From: Nostoc mirabile CHAB5784
Lineage (GTDB): Bacteria > Cyanobacteriota > Cyanobacteriia > Cyanobacteriales > Nostocaceae
DNA: 64,000 nt
Assembly (NCBI RefSeq): GCF_020829645.1
Contig: NZ_JAIVFS010000006.1
Span: 97,464 to 161,463 of the forward strand
Reading direction: 5' to 3'
Shown here: piece after piece, positions 16,422 to 26,286 of the stretch
Layout of the letters: every line of letters begins with the position of its first letter
How positions within the stretch are numbered: the first letter of the stretch is position 1
The notes under the pieces: model-generated
What the model was told of the DNA's origin: nothing
Seen by the model: only the letters and a program-made list of their open reading frames with translations
The model's database searches: none
Position numbers and translations under genes: made by a program

Positions 16422-19400
16422 TTACGAATTACCATAGCCCTCAACCTGCCGCAACTTCTCCAATTCCTCTGGCGTGAGGGGATTATTTCCTGACTTCAGT
16501 GATTCTATCCAGCGTAGCCGTCGCTGCTTCACATCATTTGAGTAATCAAGTGCGCCACTGTCTACAGCAGCTTGAAAATCTTCTAATGCCCCTACCAAGT
16601 CGCCTGTCAAAACTCTAGCCAGTCCTCGACTGTCTTGATAGATTTTCTTATCCGGGTCTAAGGTAACGGCTTTTTCACAGATTTTGAAAACACCTTGAGC
16701 ATAACCGTGTAAACAGCCAACCCAGCAAATGCTATTTTGAAATTCAGCAGAGTTTCTCAAACTAGGGTCAAATATTTGGGCTTGCTTGAAAGCTTCTTGT
16801 GCTTCTTTAATTTTGCCTTCTCTCACCCAACTGATACCGCGACTCAACGCAACTACAGCCGCAAAAGCTTTGTCCTGGGCTAACTCTGGAGATACGTTTA
16901 CTGTTTCATGCAGCCCTTTTGCCTTGAGCCATTTTGTGTCACTGTTCCATACAACTTTTTGGAGGTTGGCACCGCTGAGGTTGGCATCGCTGAGATTGGC
17001 ATCGCTGAGATTGGCATCGCTGAGGTTGGCATGGCTGAGGTTAGCATGGCTGAGATTGGCATGGCTGAGGTTGGCACGACTGAGGTTGGCATCGTTGAGG
17101 TCGGCACGACTGAGGTTGGCATCGCTGAGGTCGGCACGGCTGAGGTTGGCATCGCTGAGGTCGGCATCGCTGAGGTCGGCATCGCTAAGGTTGGCATCGC
17201 TGAGGTCGGCATCGCTGAGGTTGGCATCGCTGAGGTTGACACGACTGAGGTAGGCATAGCTTAGGTTGGCACGGCTGAGGTAGGCATCGCTGAGATTGGC
17301 ACGGCTGAGGTTGGCATCGCTGAGGTTGACACGACTGAGGTAGGCATCGCTGCTGAGGTTGGCATTGCTGAGGTTGGCACGGCTGAGGTCGGCACCGCTG
17401 AGGTTGGCACGACTGAGGTTGGCATGACTGAGAAATAATCTTAAGTTCTGGTTAAAAGCAGAGATACTCAGGCAGTGACTATAGCCGATAATACGGAGCA
17501 AGCGTTGTGAGTCAAATTCATTACTATCAAGTTCACCGCAGGGGTGAAAGGTAATTTTGTCTTTGAGGTCGTCTTTTCTTTGGGCATAGCGATGCAACTC
17601 TAGAAGCAAAATCATCACATTCAGCCCTGTATACACATCCACCTGACGCAATCCCAACTCAATTTCTCGCTCTGGTAATTGCTCCCGCAATTGTTTTTTC
17701 TTTATCAGAGGCAGGTTTGCATCTTCTGCATCAATAAATTCCCCATCGCACCAACGGAGGTAGAATTGCACTAATCTTTGAAACAGTTGACACAAGCGTT
17801 CCACGTTTGGAAATTCCGAATTCTCAGCCAACCAACCCATCAAATATTCGACAATTTCAAGCGTTAAATTTCCATAACCTAATAAATCGTAAATCTGCTT
17901 ATCCATTACCTCCGTGGTAATAAAGTCACGCTTGCTTACCTTGGTTGTCCAATCGATAAAGCTTTTTAGTAACCGTTCCGCAAATAAAAACTCGCTAAAG
18001 CTCTTGTGAACAAACTCTACTGAACCGCCTTTATCGCCGGAAGCTGGTTTAATATAAAATGCCGTCAACAAATTATTGAGTAGCTTATCTTGTTGATTTT
18101 TTTGGGAGGTATTCTCCTGTCTGGCATCCTGAATTAACTTTGCTGCGGGGTTGTTGCTATCTTTGAGCCGTGCTTCTAACATCGTCACTCTGGCAGATTC
18201 ATTCCCAGACTGCACCACACACAAAGCGGCTTCGGTGAGAAACTGCCGCAAATCTTCACTCTCCAATCCAGTCAAGCGAGAGTTATCATTCTGATTTTCA
18301 CTGTCACGCTGTTTTTCTAGTACCCACTTCACCGATTCGTCATAGATGCGGATTTTTGCCTTAATAGCATCTGCGCCTGCAAACATTTGGACGTTGAGAC
18401 GCTTGTCTCGGTGCATCCGTGCTAGTAAATAAAGCAGTAAGGGTTCTCGTGCTAGTTTATTTTTGACTTCATTAGGGCAAGCCTGCAAAAATTCTTCAAA
18501 CTCACTCTTGTTAACTTGAGCCGCAACCGCCCATTTATCCAGCCATTTTTGCTGAATTGAGTCATCCATTGGCTGAAGTTCGACGCGCTTCAAGCTTTTG
18601 GTTTGTGAAAGTAGCCGCTCAATTCCTTGCAGCGCTAAAGGACGACCAGTAATCAAAAACTGATGACGGCAAAAGGGGTTTTTTTGAAACTGTTCCACCT
18701 GTTCTAAAAATTCCTTCAAGCCGCCGCTGGCTCGTCCTTCTAGTAATAACTCGTCAAACCCATCTAGTAAAAACAAAAACCGAGTATTCTTATCTGTCAG
18801 CCAGCCTAAATCACTGGTGACAAAATAAAAGTGTTGTAAATAGTTCTCTAAAGTATCAGTTAAGTTATCTCTTAGTACCCGCAAATCTCGCAACCGAATC
18901 AGAATTGGGGTAAAGCTAGGATGTAATTCTCGCTGTACCCAATCGGCAAACATCCGACAAAAGACACTCTTACCACGTCCGGCTTCGCCTTGAATAAACA
19001 AAACTTGTTTGTGTTTTGTATCTGAGTCATTCAGTATATTCTTAACCCACGCTTCTAGTTCCAGACTTGCGTCGTCATTGGCATCCAGTTCTTTGACTTG
19101 CAAAGGTACATACAAATCCCGAAAGGTAATATGGATTTCATCAAAAATCTTTTCTTCTGGCTTTGATTTAATTACCTGTTCCAAATAATCTGTAATACTT
19201 AGATTCTTCTCTAGCTTTTCTTTTCCTCCGGCGCTATACCATTTCCAAAGTTTGTCTGCTTTCTCCCCGACTTCTACCAATGCATCTTGCATATATTCAT
19301 CAGTGTGACGAGCTACCCGTTCAGTTAAGGTTTTTGCTTCTGTCTCGGATAATCCCGCTTCTTGCAAGCGTTGCTGTAAAATCTGATTAAATGATTCTGC

Positions 19401-19910
19401 TAGTTGAGATTCGTGAAAATAGAGAATAGCTTTTTTAACTTCCCGCTCATCAAATTCTTGCTCACCTAATTTCTGAATCTGCGAAGCTAAAGCATGAGAA
19501 GCTGGAAGGTTTTGATCAATTTTCTTGAGTAATTCCGAATCTTGTTTGAGAATATCCTGAAAGCTATCTATGTAAGCAGCCTGACTAACTAGTAGCACAC
19601 AGTTTTCTAAACTTGGCTCTTTGTTGGTTGCATCAATAATGAACTTTAGTATAGTAATGGCGATGGGTGCAAAGGGAATTACTTCTTTGGTAATTTGACC
19701 GAGAGGAGAATTAAATACATCTAATAGCGACGAAATCTGTTCTACATAAGGTTTGAAGTTTTGAACATTGGGTTTTTGCTCTTTGATGGCTTTTGCCAAA
19801 TCAAGCACGGCTTTAGCAGCGTCGGCTCCAGTCTTTGTTACCTCTACGCCTTGTGTCCAGTTCAAATCCTGAATGTTTCGCAAAAACTTCCAGAGTTTCG
19901 TCATCGCCAT
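16422..19910 (-). CDS. NACHT NTPase with pentapeptide repeats and C-terminal TPR-like region (NLR-like)
   Basis: 1162 residues. N terminus (1-250): an all-helical domain without recognised catalytic motif, probably the effector or adaptor part. NACHT NTPase (about 300-500): Walker A GEAGRGKS with Lys314, Walker [11 protein letters not shown] with Asp383. A helical region follows to about 800. About 30 pentapeptide repeats of A(N/D)LS type run from about 825 to 985, visible in DNA as a 15-bp array at 16970-17430. The last 130 residues look like TPR units ([48 protein letters not shown]). Bacterial NACHT proteins are known antiphage sensors, so a defence role is plausible but inferred. The final codons lie in a TAATTCG repeat. 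Confidence 0.85.
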   Translation of the reverse strand: MAMTKLWKFLRNIQDLNWTQGVEVTKTGADAAKAVLDLAKAIKEQKPNVQNFKPYVEQISSLLDVFNSPLGQITKEVIPFAPIAITILKFIIDATNKEPSLENCVLLVSQAAYIDSFQDILKQDSELLKKIDQNLPASHALASQIQKLGEQEFDEREVKKAILYFHESQLAESFNQILQQRLQEAGLSETEAKTLTERVARHTDEYMQDALVEVGEKADKLWKWYSAGGKEKLEKNLSITDYLEQVIKSKPEEKIFDEIHITFRDLYVPLQVKELDANDDASLELEAWVKNILNDSDTKHKQVLFIQGEAGRGKSVFCRMFADWVQRELHPSFTPILIRLRDLRVLRDNLTDTLENYLQHFYFVTSDLGWLTDKNTRFLFLLDGFDELLLEGRASGGLKEFLEQVEQFQKNPFCRHQFLITGRPLALQGIERLLSQTKSLKRVELQPMDDSIQQKWLDKWAVAAQVNKSEFEEFLQACPNEVKNKLAREPLLLYLLARMHRDKRLNVQMFAGADAIKAKIRIYDESVKWVLEKQRDSENQNDNSRLTGLESEDLRQFLTEAALCVVQSGNESARVTMLEARLKDSNNPAAKLIQDARQENTSQKNQQDKLLNNLLTAFYIKPASGDKGGSVEFVHKSFSEFLFAERLLKSFIDWTTKVSKRDFITTEVMDKQIYDLLGYGNLTLEIVEYLMGWLAENSEFPNVERLCQLFQRLVQFYLRWCDGEFIDAEDANLPLIKKKQLREQLPEREIELGLRQVDVYTGLNVMILLLELHRYAQRKDDLKDKITFHPCGELDSNEFDSQRLLRIIGYSHCLSISAFNQNLRLFLSHANLSRANLSGADLSRANLSNANLSSDAYLSRVNLSDANLSRANLSDAYLSRANLSYAYLSRVNLSDANLSDADLSDANLSDADLSDADLSDANLSRADLSDANLSRADLNDANLSRANLSHANLSHANLSHANLSDANLSDANLSDANLSGANLQKVVWNSDTKWLKAKGLHETVNVSPELAQDKAFAAVVALSRGISWVREGKIKEAQEAFKQAQIFDPSLRNSAEFQNSICWVGCLHGYAQGVFKICEKAVTLDPDKKIYQDSRGLARVLTGDLVGALEDFQAAVDSGALDYSNDVKQRRLRWIESLKSGNNPLTPEELEKLRQVEGYGNS
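16963..17430. repeat. 15-bp coding repeat array (pentapeptide repeats)
   Basis: About 30 copies of a 15-bp unit of the form (A/G)GCATCGCTGAGGTTGG within the NACHT gene. Many neighbouring units are near identical in DNA, which points to recent expansion or slippage and implies length variation between strains. Confidence 0.9.
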
Positions 19911-20106
19911 AGACTATTCTCCAACAGCATCAATTTGGTAAAAATGCACCTGTATAGCGCTTCTCGTTTGTATGCAATAGACTTTGACCTCTCTCCAAAC
20001 CTCTCTCCTAAGAGGAGAGAGGCTTTGAAATTTACTCCCCTTCGCTTGTAGGGAAGGGGCTGGGGGTTAGGTTTATATTGGACTCAACTGAGAACCGCTA
20101 TATTAC
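19911..20106. other. Intergenic spacer upstream of the NACHT gene
   Basis: It contains a CTCTCTCCTAAGAGGAGAGAGG hairpin-like repeat (19990-20075, related to 14768-14862) and presumably the NACHT promoter. No convincing -35/-10 pair and no gene seen. Confidence 0.5.
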
Positions 20107-20208
20107 TTAACTCATAGTCAACCAGCTAAAAACTTGTTTAACTGTCAGTTTTAACTCGGTATCTGTGAATGTAGGCAACTGATAAGCTATTGTATATAAT
20201 TTCACTCG
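20107..20208 (-). pseudogene. C-terminal remnant of a Uma2 gene
   Basis: The minus strand reads ...ELKLTVKQVFSWLTMS-stop, closely matching the C terminus of the Uma2 protein at 14935 (ELELTVEQVFGWLSLT-stop), and DNA similarity is obvious across about 100 bases. The frame is closed by a stop at 20209-20211 and no upstream Uma2 sequence follows, so only the last ~33 codons survive. It shows decay of a once-complete fourth family member in this window. Confidence 0.75.
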
Positions 20209-20259
20209 CTACTTGGAAACGCTGTTAGCACAGTTTTAAGTTTCATGCAGAAGCGTAGA

Positions 20260-20469
20260 GACGTAGAGAGTAGTATCAAAGGCTCGTTAATGAGTATCAA
20301 AGGTGGATTCATCCAGTTCAAAGGCTCATTAATGAGTATCAAAGGTGGATTCATCCAGTTCAAAGGCTCATTAATGAGTATCAAAGGTGGATTCATCCAG
20401 TTCAAAGGCTCATTAATGAGTATCAAAGGTGGATTCATCCAGTTCAAAGACTCGTTAACGGAGTTCAAA
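20260..20469. repeat. 21-bp tandem array, 10 units
   Basis: Ten 21-bp units, exactly 210 bp, each ending in ATCAAA or GTTCAAA. They alternate between GGCTCATTAATGAGTATC- and GGTGGATTCATCCAGTTC- types, giving a 42-bp supra-period. The GGATTCATCC unit is itself partly palindromic. Open in both directions, but no ribosome site and low-complexity translation, so probably non-coding. Confidence 0.85.
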
Positions 20470-20651
20470 ATGGATGAATAGACGCGATTAATGGCGTCTC
20501 TAAGCTGATGCGCGTCTAGATTGTACATTGCAATCGCTAAGACTGTCCTTTGTCAATTGGTCATCTGTCCTTTGAAATACAAATGACTAATGACAAATGA
20601 CTAATGACAACCCTCACGAGTAAATATACAACTTAAATGCGTAACAGCTTA

Positions 20652-22418
20652 CTAACTGCGTTGCCAAATTTTAATAGTCTTATCCAAACTCCCGCTCACC
20701 AACATCTCGCCGGAAGCTGTGAAGGCTAATGCTGTGACTATATGAGTATGACCTTTAAACGTACCCAGCAATTCCCCGGTTTGTAAATGCCACAATTTGA
20801 TGGTTTTATCAGCACTACCGCTAGCGATAATTTGTCCATCGGGACTTAATGCGATCGCATATACTCTATCTCTATGTCCTTTCAGAGTATGAAGTAATTC
20901 CCCAGTCTCCAATTGCCAAATTTTAATCGTTTGATCCCAGCTACCACTCACCAGCATTTTACCATCTGCACTAATCGCCAAAGAACGAACGATGTGAGAA
21001 TGACCCATGAGGGTATGCAGTGGTTGTGCGTCCTTTAAACTTTTTATCCCCGTCTCGGGTAAGGTGCGCCAGACTTTAATTTTGCGATAGCTACCTGTAA
21101 CTAAAGTTTCCCCGTCTCGACTTAAAACCAGGGAATGAGCAGCTGTATCATCTAAAGAGAGTGCGATCGCAACCTGACGATGCATCAAATCCCAAAACAG
21201 AATTTTTCTATCATCTCCGCCAGTAGCTAACATTCTCCCATCTGGGGTGAAGGCAGCACAGCGCACTACCCCATTATGTTTGTGCAAAATATCTATCAAG
21301 TCTAAAGCACCTACATGCCAAAGCTTAATTGTGGAATCTGCACCGCAACTCACTAAAGTCTGTCCATCTGAACTAAAAGCCAGGGAATTCACTTCATCTA
21401 CCAGCCCAGATATCACCCAAGGATACTCTGATAATGTATCTATTAATTCACCCTTGCTTAAATCCCAAAGTTTCGTTTCTCCCCGACTACCACTTGCCAA
21501 TATGGGTAAAGCTTTGCCATTCTTACACCCGGAACTGAAAGCTAGGCAATTAATACCTCTGTTGTGTCCTTGCAAAGTTTGCCAGCATTCCCAGTCACCT
21601 ACAATACCCTTGAGGCAATGCTCTGATGGTAGAGTCTGTATTGTATCTGCGATCGCTAAATCATTAATTAATGGCGACGTGTCTTTTTTACCAATAAGTG
21701 ATTCTAAATACCAACTTAACCCCCCTGCATACAACAAGTTACTCGGATTAATGTAGAGTTTTGGTTCAGTAAGTTCAATTTGATTTGCAGGTAAAAAGCC
21801 TGTAATTATGCTCTGTTTTTCGTCGTATCCTAGCTTACCTGTAGATTGATAAAACAAACACAGAAAAATTAATACTTGGTGCTTTCTTAAATCTTCTTGA
21901 GTAACCGACCACCTAATTTTGTCTTTCTTAATACCATTAAAACTTTCTCCATCAGCAACATAAACTTGAACACTTAGCTGAGGATTATCTTTTAGTACAT
22001 AAGAAAATTTGCTTTCGCCACACAAATTTCCCTCATCATCTAAAACCATGTTTTCCACGGTATCTTGTGATACCTTTTTTAGCAATTTCCCTAAACGTTC
22101 AGTTATCACCCCGTCAACAATATGCTCCCGCAAAAGATAATCTTGGGCTTGTTGTTGGAAGTATGTAGGAAAAGGTATCGTCCAGTCAGGAGGCTCAGGA
22201 TATTCAGGCGGCGTCGGCGGCGGATTTTTGGCAAGAACTTCTGCTTGTTGGCGAGAAAGTTCTTGGAGTCTAGCCAATGGCTCGCCCCAAAAAGCCATAA
22301 TTTCAGTGTGACAACCTTTGACTTGACTTTCCAGCAAAGATAAGTCATAAGTTTTAGGTTTTTTCACACGTTGAAGGAAGTCAGCTTGTTGAGATTTTAG
22401 TAAGCTAATCCAATCCAT
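20652..22418 (-). CDS. WD40 repeat protein with one seven-bladed propeller
   Basis: 588 residues; start at 22418 is preferred because AGGA sits six bases upstream, while an ATG two codons earlier has no spacing. N-terminal 270 residues: a helical, Gln/Glu-rich part with a Pro-rich linker (KNPPPTPPEYPEPP near 65) and a region predicted alpha/beta, of no family I recognise. Residues about 275-588 form seven WD40 repeats (ends such as IKLWHV, IKVWRT, IKIWQL, IKLWHL, IKIWQR), enough for one closed propeller and a scaffold role. No signal peptide or membrane segment. It is 2.3 kb upstream of the NACHT gene, same strand, separated by repeats. Confidence 0.85.
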   Translation of the reverse strand: MDWISLLKSQQADFLQRVKKPKTYDLSLLESQVKGCHTEIMAFWGEPLARLQELSRQQAEVLAKNPPPTPPEYPEPPDWTIPFPTYFQQQAQDYLLREHIVDGVITERLGKLLKKVSQDTVENMVLDDEGNLCGESKFSYVLKDNPQLSVQVYVADGESFNGIKKDKIRWSVTQEDLRKHQVLIFLCLFYQSTGKLGYDEKQSIITGFLPANQIELTEPKLYINPSNLLYAGGLSWYLESLIGKKDTSPLINDLAIADTIQTLPSEHCLKGIVGDWECWQTLQGHNRGINCLAFSSGCKNGKALPILASGSRGETKLWDLSKGELIDTLSEYPWVISGLVDEVNSLAFSSDGQTLVSCGADSTIKLWHVGALDLIDILHKHNGVVRCAAFTPDGRMLATGGDDRKILFWDLMHRQVAIALSLDDTAAHSLVLSRDGETLVTGSYRKIKVWRTLPETGIKSLKDAQPLHTLMGHSHIVRSLAISADGKMLVSGSWDQTIKIWQLETGELLHTLKGHRDRVYAIALSPDGQIIASGSADKTIKLWHLQTGELLGTFKGHTHIVTALAFTASGEMLVSGSLDKTIKIWQRS

Positions 22419-22854
22419 CTGCATTCCTGCGGCAAACTATTGCATACCTACGGTAAGCTATACCAATGCAATTACTCAAGTTTATAACCTTAGTTAATTA
22501 AAATACAGTAATCTTAGTAGTCTAATAAAACACAGTCATAAGGAGATGTTTCCGGGAAAGATAGAGATTATTGCACTTAGACATTTCATGAACTGATGCA
22601 GTTGAAGTATATAGAATTAAATGATGTCAGTCAATTCTAACGGAGATGGAGAAAGAGATACTGTTTCCCTAGAGACAGTTATAGCCGCAAAGGAAAGTTT
22701 AAAGTGAGACGGATTTCAAAGGTTGCCGTAACCTTAAGTCAACAAATCCCTACACAAAAATAGCGTAGTACAGCACGGCGGAAGTAAACCACCCATCCCC
22801 AATCAATGAAACCCTTGCGGTATAATAATTACGAATTACGAATTACGAATTATT
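22419..22854. other. Intergenic region, no gene seen
   Basis: AT-rich, with a (TAATTCG)-type heptamer repeat at 22828-22853 next to the stop of the downstream minus-strand gene. No small ORF with a ribosome site and no RNA gene recognised. Confidence 0.5.
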
Positions 22855-23250
22855 TTAACCTTTGCGTTTTGGTTGTCTGGGTGTGGTACTTGTATCAGAG
22901 GAGTCGCCAAAAGTATCCCTTGCCTCAATCTGTTTAATTTTCATTTGCAAATTCAAGTCATCGCTGCTAACAATTGTTTCTAAATTAGCTAATCTTTGCT
23001 CTAACAGTTCTATTTGCTGCTGTTGCAAATAGTTAGTTTTTGATTTTTGCTCATCAGAACGCCAAATAGCAACTGTACCAACAGCTGCGCCACCAATTGC
23101 AACTAAAGGAAGAATAGCACCGCTTTTAGTAACTGCTGACAGTGGGATGCAAACTCCAAGAATGGCGACTGTAATTACCCAAATTCTTGTGGTGGCAGAT
23201 AATCTGACATCTTGGTATTGTTCTAGATTGGGTTGAGATTTTTTAGCCAT
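22855..23250 (-). CDS. Small membrane protein with coiled coil, 131 aa
   Basis: Start chosen at Met-Ala-Lys-Lys-Ser (23250). After a polar N terminus, two hydrophobic helices (about 25-42, IWVITVAILGVCIPLSAV, and 45-62, AILPLVAIGGAAVGTVAIW) form a hairpin. Residues 70-105 are a Gln/Glu/Leu-rich coiled coil (NYLQQQQIELLEQRLANLETIV), and the tail is basic. The layout suggests a cytoplasmic-facing membrane-anchored oligomer. I do not know a function. It is a lone gene beside heptamer repeats. Confidence 0.65.
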   Translation of the reverse strand: MAKKSQPNLEQYQDVRLSATTRIWVITVAILGVCIPLSAVTKSGAILPLVAIGGAAVGTVAIWRSDEQKSKTNYLQQQQIELLEQRLANLETIVSSDDLNLQMKIKQIEARDTFGDSSDTSTTPRQPKRKG

Positions 23251-23372
23251 ACTTAAATCCATTGAAAAGTTATTTGCTAGATTGGCACAATTGCTTATTA
23301 AAATACTTCCTACAATTGGGCTAAGTACAGCATTTCATTAATTCGTAGCAAATTAAATTTGGCAATATCCTG

Positions 23373-23435
23373 CAATGCCAACGCATCGGCTGACAATGCC
23401 AATGCATCGGCTGACAATGCCAATGCGTCCCCTTG
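23373..23435. repeat. 21-bp tandem array, 3 units
   Basis: Three 21-bp units of the CAATGCCAATGCATCGG type, the same sequence family as the array at 905-1072. Intergenic, upstream of both the membrane protein gene and the SDR gene. Confidence 0.8.
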
Positions 23436-23607
23436 CATTAAAAACGCTACAATTTTACGCAAAGCTGTACTAAGTAAATTTTAAGTAGGGTGTGTTACGG
23501 CTTTAGCCTAACGCACCATGTTATATAGGGTGTGTTAGGCGCTCATGTCATGTTTTTCGTGACAATCCTCTGATAAAATCCTTTGAGCGTAAGTAGTTAA
23601 ATTTATT

Positions 23608-24306
23608 ATGACAAGTGCATCTTATATTTTCCTGGCTGGGGCAAGTCGCGGTGTTGGTCGAGAAATTGCTCAATACCTCACAGCGCAACAGCTAAAGGTA
23701 AAAGCCCTCCTGAGAACAACAGCAGTTGCTACTGAATTAGAAAAAATCGGTATTGAGGTAGTTCTAGGAGATGCCTTGAATGTTGGCGATGTAGAACGCG
23801 CCATGCTTACAGATGAACCTATTCACACTGTTATCAGTACAATTGGCGGTTTACCATCAGATGTAGAAAGACCGGATTACCCTGGTAATAAAAATCTGAT
23901 TGATGCAGCAGTTAAAGCTGGGGTGCAAAAGTTTATTCTTGTATCATCCATTGGTGCTGGCAATAGTGTTGTTGCTGCGTCACCCCAAGTTTTAGCCGTA
24001 CTAGGAAAAGTTTTAGCTGAGAAAGACAAAGCTGAACAACACTTAATTGCCAGTGGACTCACCTATACAATTATTCGTCCTGGTGGACTCAAGTCAGAAC
24101 CAGCAACGGGTAATGGTGTTTTGACTGAAGATCCGCACATTATTGGTAGCATAAATCGTGCAGATGTCGCACAGTTAGTTGGTCGCTGTTTAAATAGCGA
24201 TGCCTACGGCGGGCTACGCCAACGTGCCAATAATAAAATTTTGTCAGCCATAGACCGAAATATGCTGTTTGGACAAAGAGAATTTGCAGAATTTACTTTG
24301 GAGTAA
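23608..24306 (+). CDS. Atypical SDR, NAD(P)-binding protein
   Basis: 232 residues with an N-terminal Rossmann fold: LAGASRGVGREIAQYL (residues 9-24, variant of GxxGxxG), then VVLGDALNVGDVERAM near 50, TVISTIGG near 78, ILVSSIGAG near 110, and YTIIRPGGLKSEPATG near 150, the hallmark of atypical SDRs of the NmrA-like group. The catalytic YxxxK is not evident, as usual in this group, so it may be a reductase, a redox sensor or an assembly factor. Its 3' end is followed by TAATTCG repeats. A distant relative is at 49600-50415. Confidence 0.85.
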   Translation: MTSASYIFLAGASRGVGREIAQYLTAQQLKVKALLRTTAVATELEKIGIEVVLGDALNVGDVERAMLTDEPIHTVISTIGGLPSDVERPDYPGNKNLIDAAVKAGVQKFILVSSIGAGNSVVAASPQVLAVLGKVLAEKDKAEQHLIASGLTYTIIRPGGLKSEPATGNGVLTEDPHIIGSINRADVAQLVGRCLNSDAYGGLRQRANNKILSAIDRNMLFGQREFAEFTLE

Positions 24307-24317
24307 TTTAACTAATT

Positions 24318-24352
24318 ACTAATTCGTAATTCGTAATTCGTAATTCGTAATT
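24318..24352. repeat. Heptanucleotide repeat (TAATTCG)n
   Basis: Four copies directly after the SDR stop codon; a mirrored set (CGAATTA) at 24460-24495 precedes the end of the convergent Rieske gene. The two form a potential long hairpin between convergent genes. Confidence 0.75.
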
Positions 24353-24494
24353 GGTAGTTTTTGGGTTTAATTCTTCAACTCTTGGAAATGCACTCGCGTT
24401 CGTCTATACGTGGCGCTTTTTTTCAGTCAAGGTCTAAATAAGAGTCTGAAACAGTCTTTAATTACGAATTACGAATTATCAATTACGAATTATT

Positions 24495-25547
24495 TTAGGC
24501 ACGCCAGCGGAGTATCTGACCCTTGACAGGATTCACAAATTCTCGTCCTTCAGCGACAGACTTAGCATACTCCCGCTTTAACTGGTAATACCACTGCGCC
24601 TGCATATCTGAGTCTTTAATCAGCCGCAGCACGGGATTATATTTCAAACCAATCTGCTGCTTTTCCACAACCGTTCGGTCTTGGCCAATGAAAGTCCGCG
24701 CCAACACATGTAGCAGTGGCTTGAAAAATCCTACCCAAGGAAGTGTCCAGTAAAGAGCAAAAGTTACCTCCGTTTCTGTGTCTGAAATCGGTGTAACTGC
24801 CGTTAAATTAACGACTCGATGGTTGCCAATGGTGGTTTCTTCGATTCTGACTCCAGGTAAACGAAAAGAAATTTCCGTTTCCGGCACACCACCGCCAATC
24901 AGCCAGTATAATCGACCCCCATTCGCTGGTAATCGGTGTCGTCGCATTGTGAAGCCGTAGGGCGAAGCATCGAATTGCTTCACTTCCTCATGCAGTTGCT
25001 CACTTCGCCACCACCAAGCGCGATGAACATAAGGTGAATGAGCAGGGTCCATCAGACCTACCACTGCATGATCTATAAAACAAGGGAATTTTACCACTTC
25101 TACAAACTGGTGCGGCTCGTCAAACCCTGGAATTACCGGAATCTCCATCTCAGAAGCAGGTTGAGGGTTATCGGGATCAGCCATATATATCCAGATATTC
25201 CCTTGGGCTTCCCGAATTTCATAGGAATCTACGTCAAAGCGCCTCAAATCCATCTGCTGTTCCTCCACAAGAGATGGAATCGCAGTGCAGCGTCCAGCCG
25301 GGTCAAAGCGCCAACCGTGGTAACAGCATTCCACTTCTTGTCCATTGAATCTACCACAACTCAAGGGCACACCACGATGCGGACAAATATCTGTCATCGC
25401 AGAGACTTTACCATCCTGGCTGCGAACTAACAGCACTGGTTCTCCCAAGAAAATGCGGCTGATCATCATACCTGGCTTGATCTGATTACTAGGCAGAGCA
25501 TAGTACCAAGTATTACGTAATACAAAGTTATCGTTATTTTTCATCAC
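24495..25547 (-). CDS. Rieske-type aromatic ring-hydroxylating oxygenase, alpha subunit
   Basis: 350 residues. The Rieske [2Fe-2S] ligands are present: Cys55-Pro-His57 and Cys74-x-x-His77. The mononuclear iron motif of the catalytic domain is visible as MDPAHSPYVH (Asp-x2-His-x4-His) near residue 170. No partner reductase or ferredoxin gene is adjacent, as is common for cyanobacterial members of the PaO/Tic55-like group. The substrate is unknown; chlorophyll-catabolite or cyclic-compound oxidation are family possibilities. A broken fragment of a different Rieske gene lies at 51816-52193. Confidence 0.87.
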   Translation of the reverse strand: MMKNNDNFVLRNTWYYALPSNQIKPGMMISRIFLGEPVLLVRSQDGKVSAMTDICPHRGVPLSCGRFNGQEVECCYHGWRFDPAGRCTAIPSLVEEQQMDLRRFDVDSYEIREAQGNIWIYMADPDNPQPASEMEIPVIPGFDEPHQFVEVVKFPCFIDHAVVGLMDPAHSPYVHRAWWWRSEQLHEEVKQFDASPYGFTMRRHRLPANGGRLYWLIGGGVPETEISFRLPGVRIEETTIGNHRVVNLTAVTPISDTETEVTFALYWTLPWVGFFKPLLHVLARTFIGQDRTVVEKQQIGLKYNPVLRLIKDSDMQAQWYYQLKREYAKSVAEGREFVNPVKGQILRWRA

Positions 25548-25724
25548 TAATTGCGTCTGCCTTTGTCACAACGAAAGTTCTGGTTTGTGGAAAGGAAGGT
25601 TATGCTTAGAAACATTCTTTCAGGTTTTTAATTGCTGTAGGTAAACTCAACTGATACACTTGTTAGTTGCGTTCGTAATTTTCTCAGATTTAGGTTGTGG
25701 GAGGATTACAGGTGTGAAGTTGCA

Positions 25725-26162
25725 TTATTCGCCAGAAATTTGGAAAAATACCGTTCTTTTGCGCGGCCCATCCAACTCAAAAAACAATACAGATTGCCAG
25801 GTTCCCAGAGCTAATTTACCATCCACAATGGGAATTATCTCACTAGTTGTCAGCATCATTGCCATTAAATGAGAGTGAGCATTAATCGGCTCATCTTCCG
25901 GGACATCTCTTAAATGCAAGTCATTATGCAAATAGCTGTCTGATTTAGGTGCTAATTTTTGCAAGAACACTTTTATATCTTCTAATAATCTAACTTCATT
26001 TTCGTTGATAGCTAAAGCTGTTGTTGTGTGTTGAGAAAATACTAAAACTTGTCCATTTTTAATTGATGTTGAAGTAAGAAAATCTTGGATTTGTGATGTT
26101 ATATTATGAATATTAATTTTTGGTTTAGTTTCAATTTCAATTAACTTATTAATAATTGGCAT
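25725..26162 (-). CDS. YjbQ/UPF0047 family protein
   Basis: 145 residues, full length for the family. Conserved pieces in order: NGQVLVFSQHTTTALAINENE (residues 37-57), HNDLHLRDVPEDEPINAHSHLMAMMLTTS (80-108) with the cluster of His residues thought to bind metal, and LGTWQSVLFFELDGPRKRTVFFQ (118-140). E. coli YjbQ has weak thiamine-phosphate synthase activity in genetic tests, but its physiological role is not settled. Lone gene in the same direction as the aminotransferase 125 bases upstream. Confidence 0.9.
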   Translation of the reverse strand: MPIINKLIEIETKPKINIHNITSQIQDFLTSTSIKNGQVLVFSQHTTTALAINENEVRLLEDIKVFLQKLAPKSDSYLHNDLHLRDVPEDEPINAHSHLMAMMLTTSEIIPIVDGKLALGTWQSVLFFELDGPRKRTVFFQISGE

Positions 26163-26260
26163 CTCTTCAATTTAATATTTGGGATTGTAAAGGAGGTACG
26201 CCAACACAGTCTAACGTTCTCATAAATTAAATATCAACTCTTAACTCTTAACTCCTGTAC

Positions 26261-26280
26261 AGACGCGATTAATCGCGTCT
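26261..26280. repeat. Perfect 20-bp palindrome AGACGCGATTAATCGCGTCT
   Basis: A self-complementary 20-mer inside an AACTCCTGTAC...CTACTCCTAACTCC context. The same palindrome and context occur twice at 47052-47110, and a degenerate copy at 20480-20500. Interspersed repeat of unknown role. Confidence 0.85.
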
Positions 26281-26286
26281 CTACTC

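Noticed and set aside
16786..17264. Frames in other registers of the pentapeptide region
   Set aside because: Shadows of the 15-bp coding repeat of the NACHT gene.
20202..20528. Long frames on both strands with 14-residue repeats
   Set aside because: They arise because the array period is a multiple of three; no start signal on either strand.
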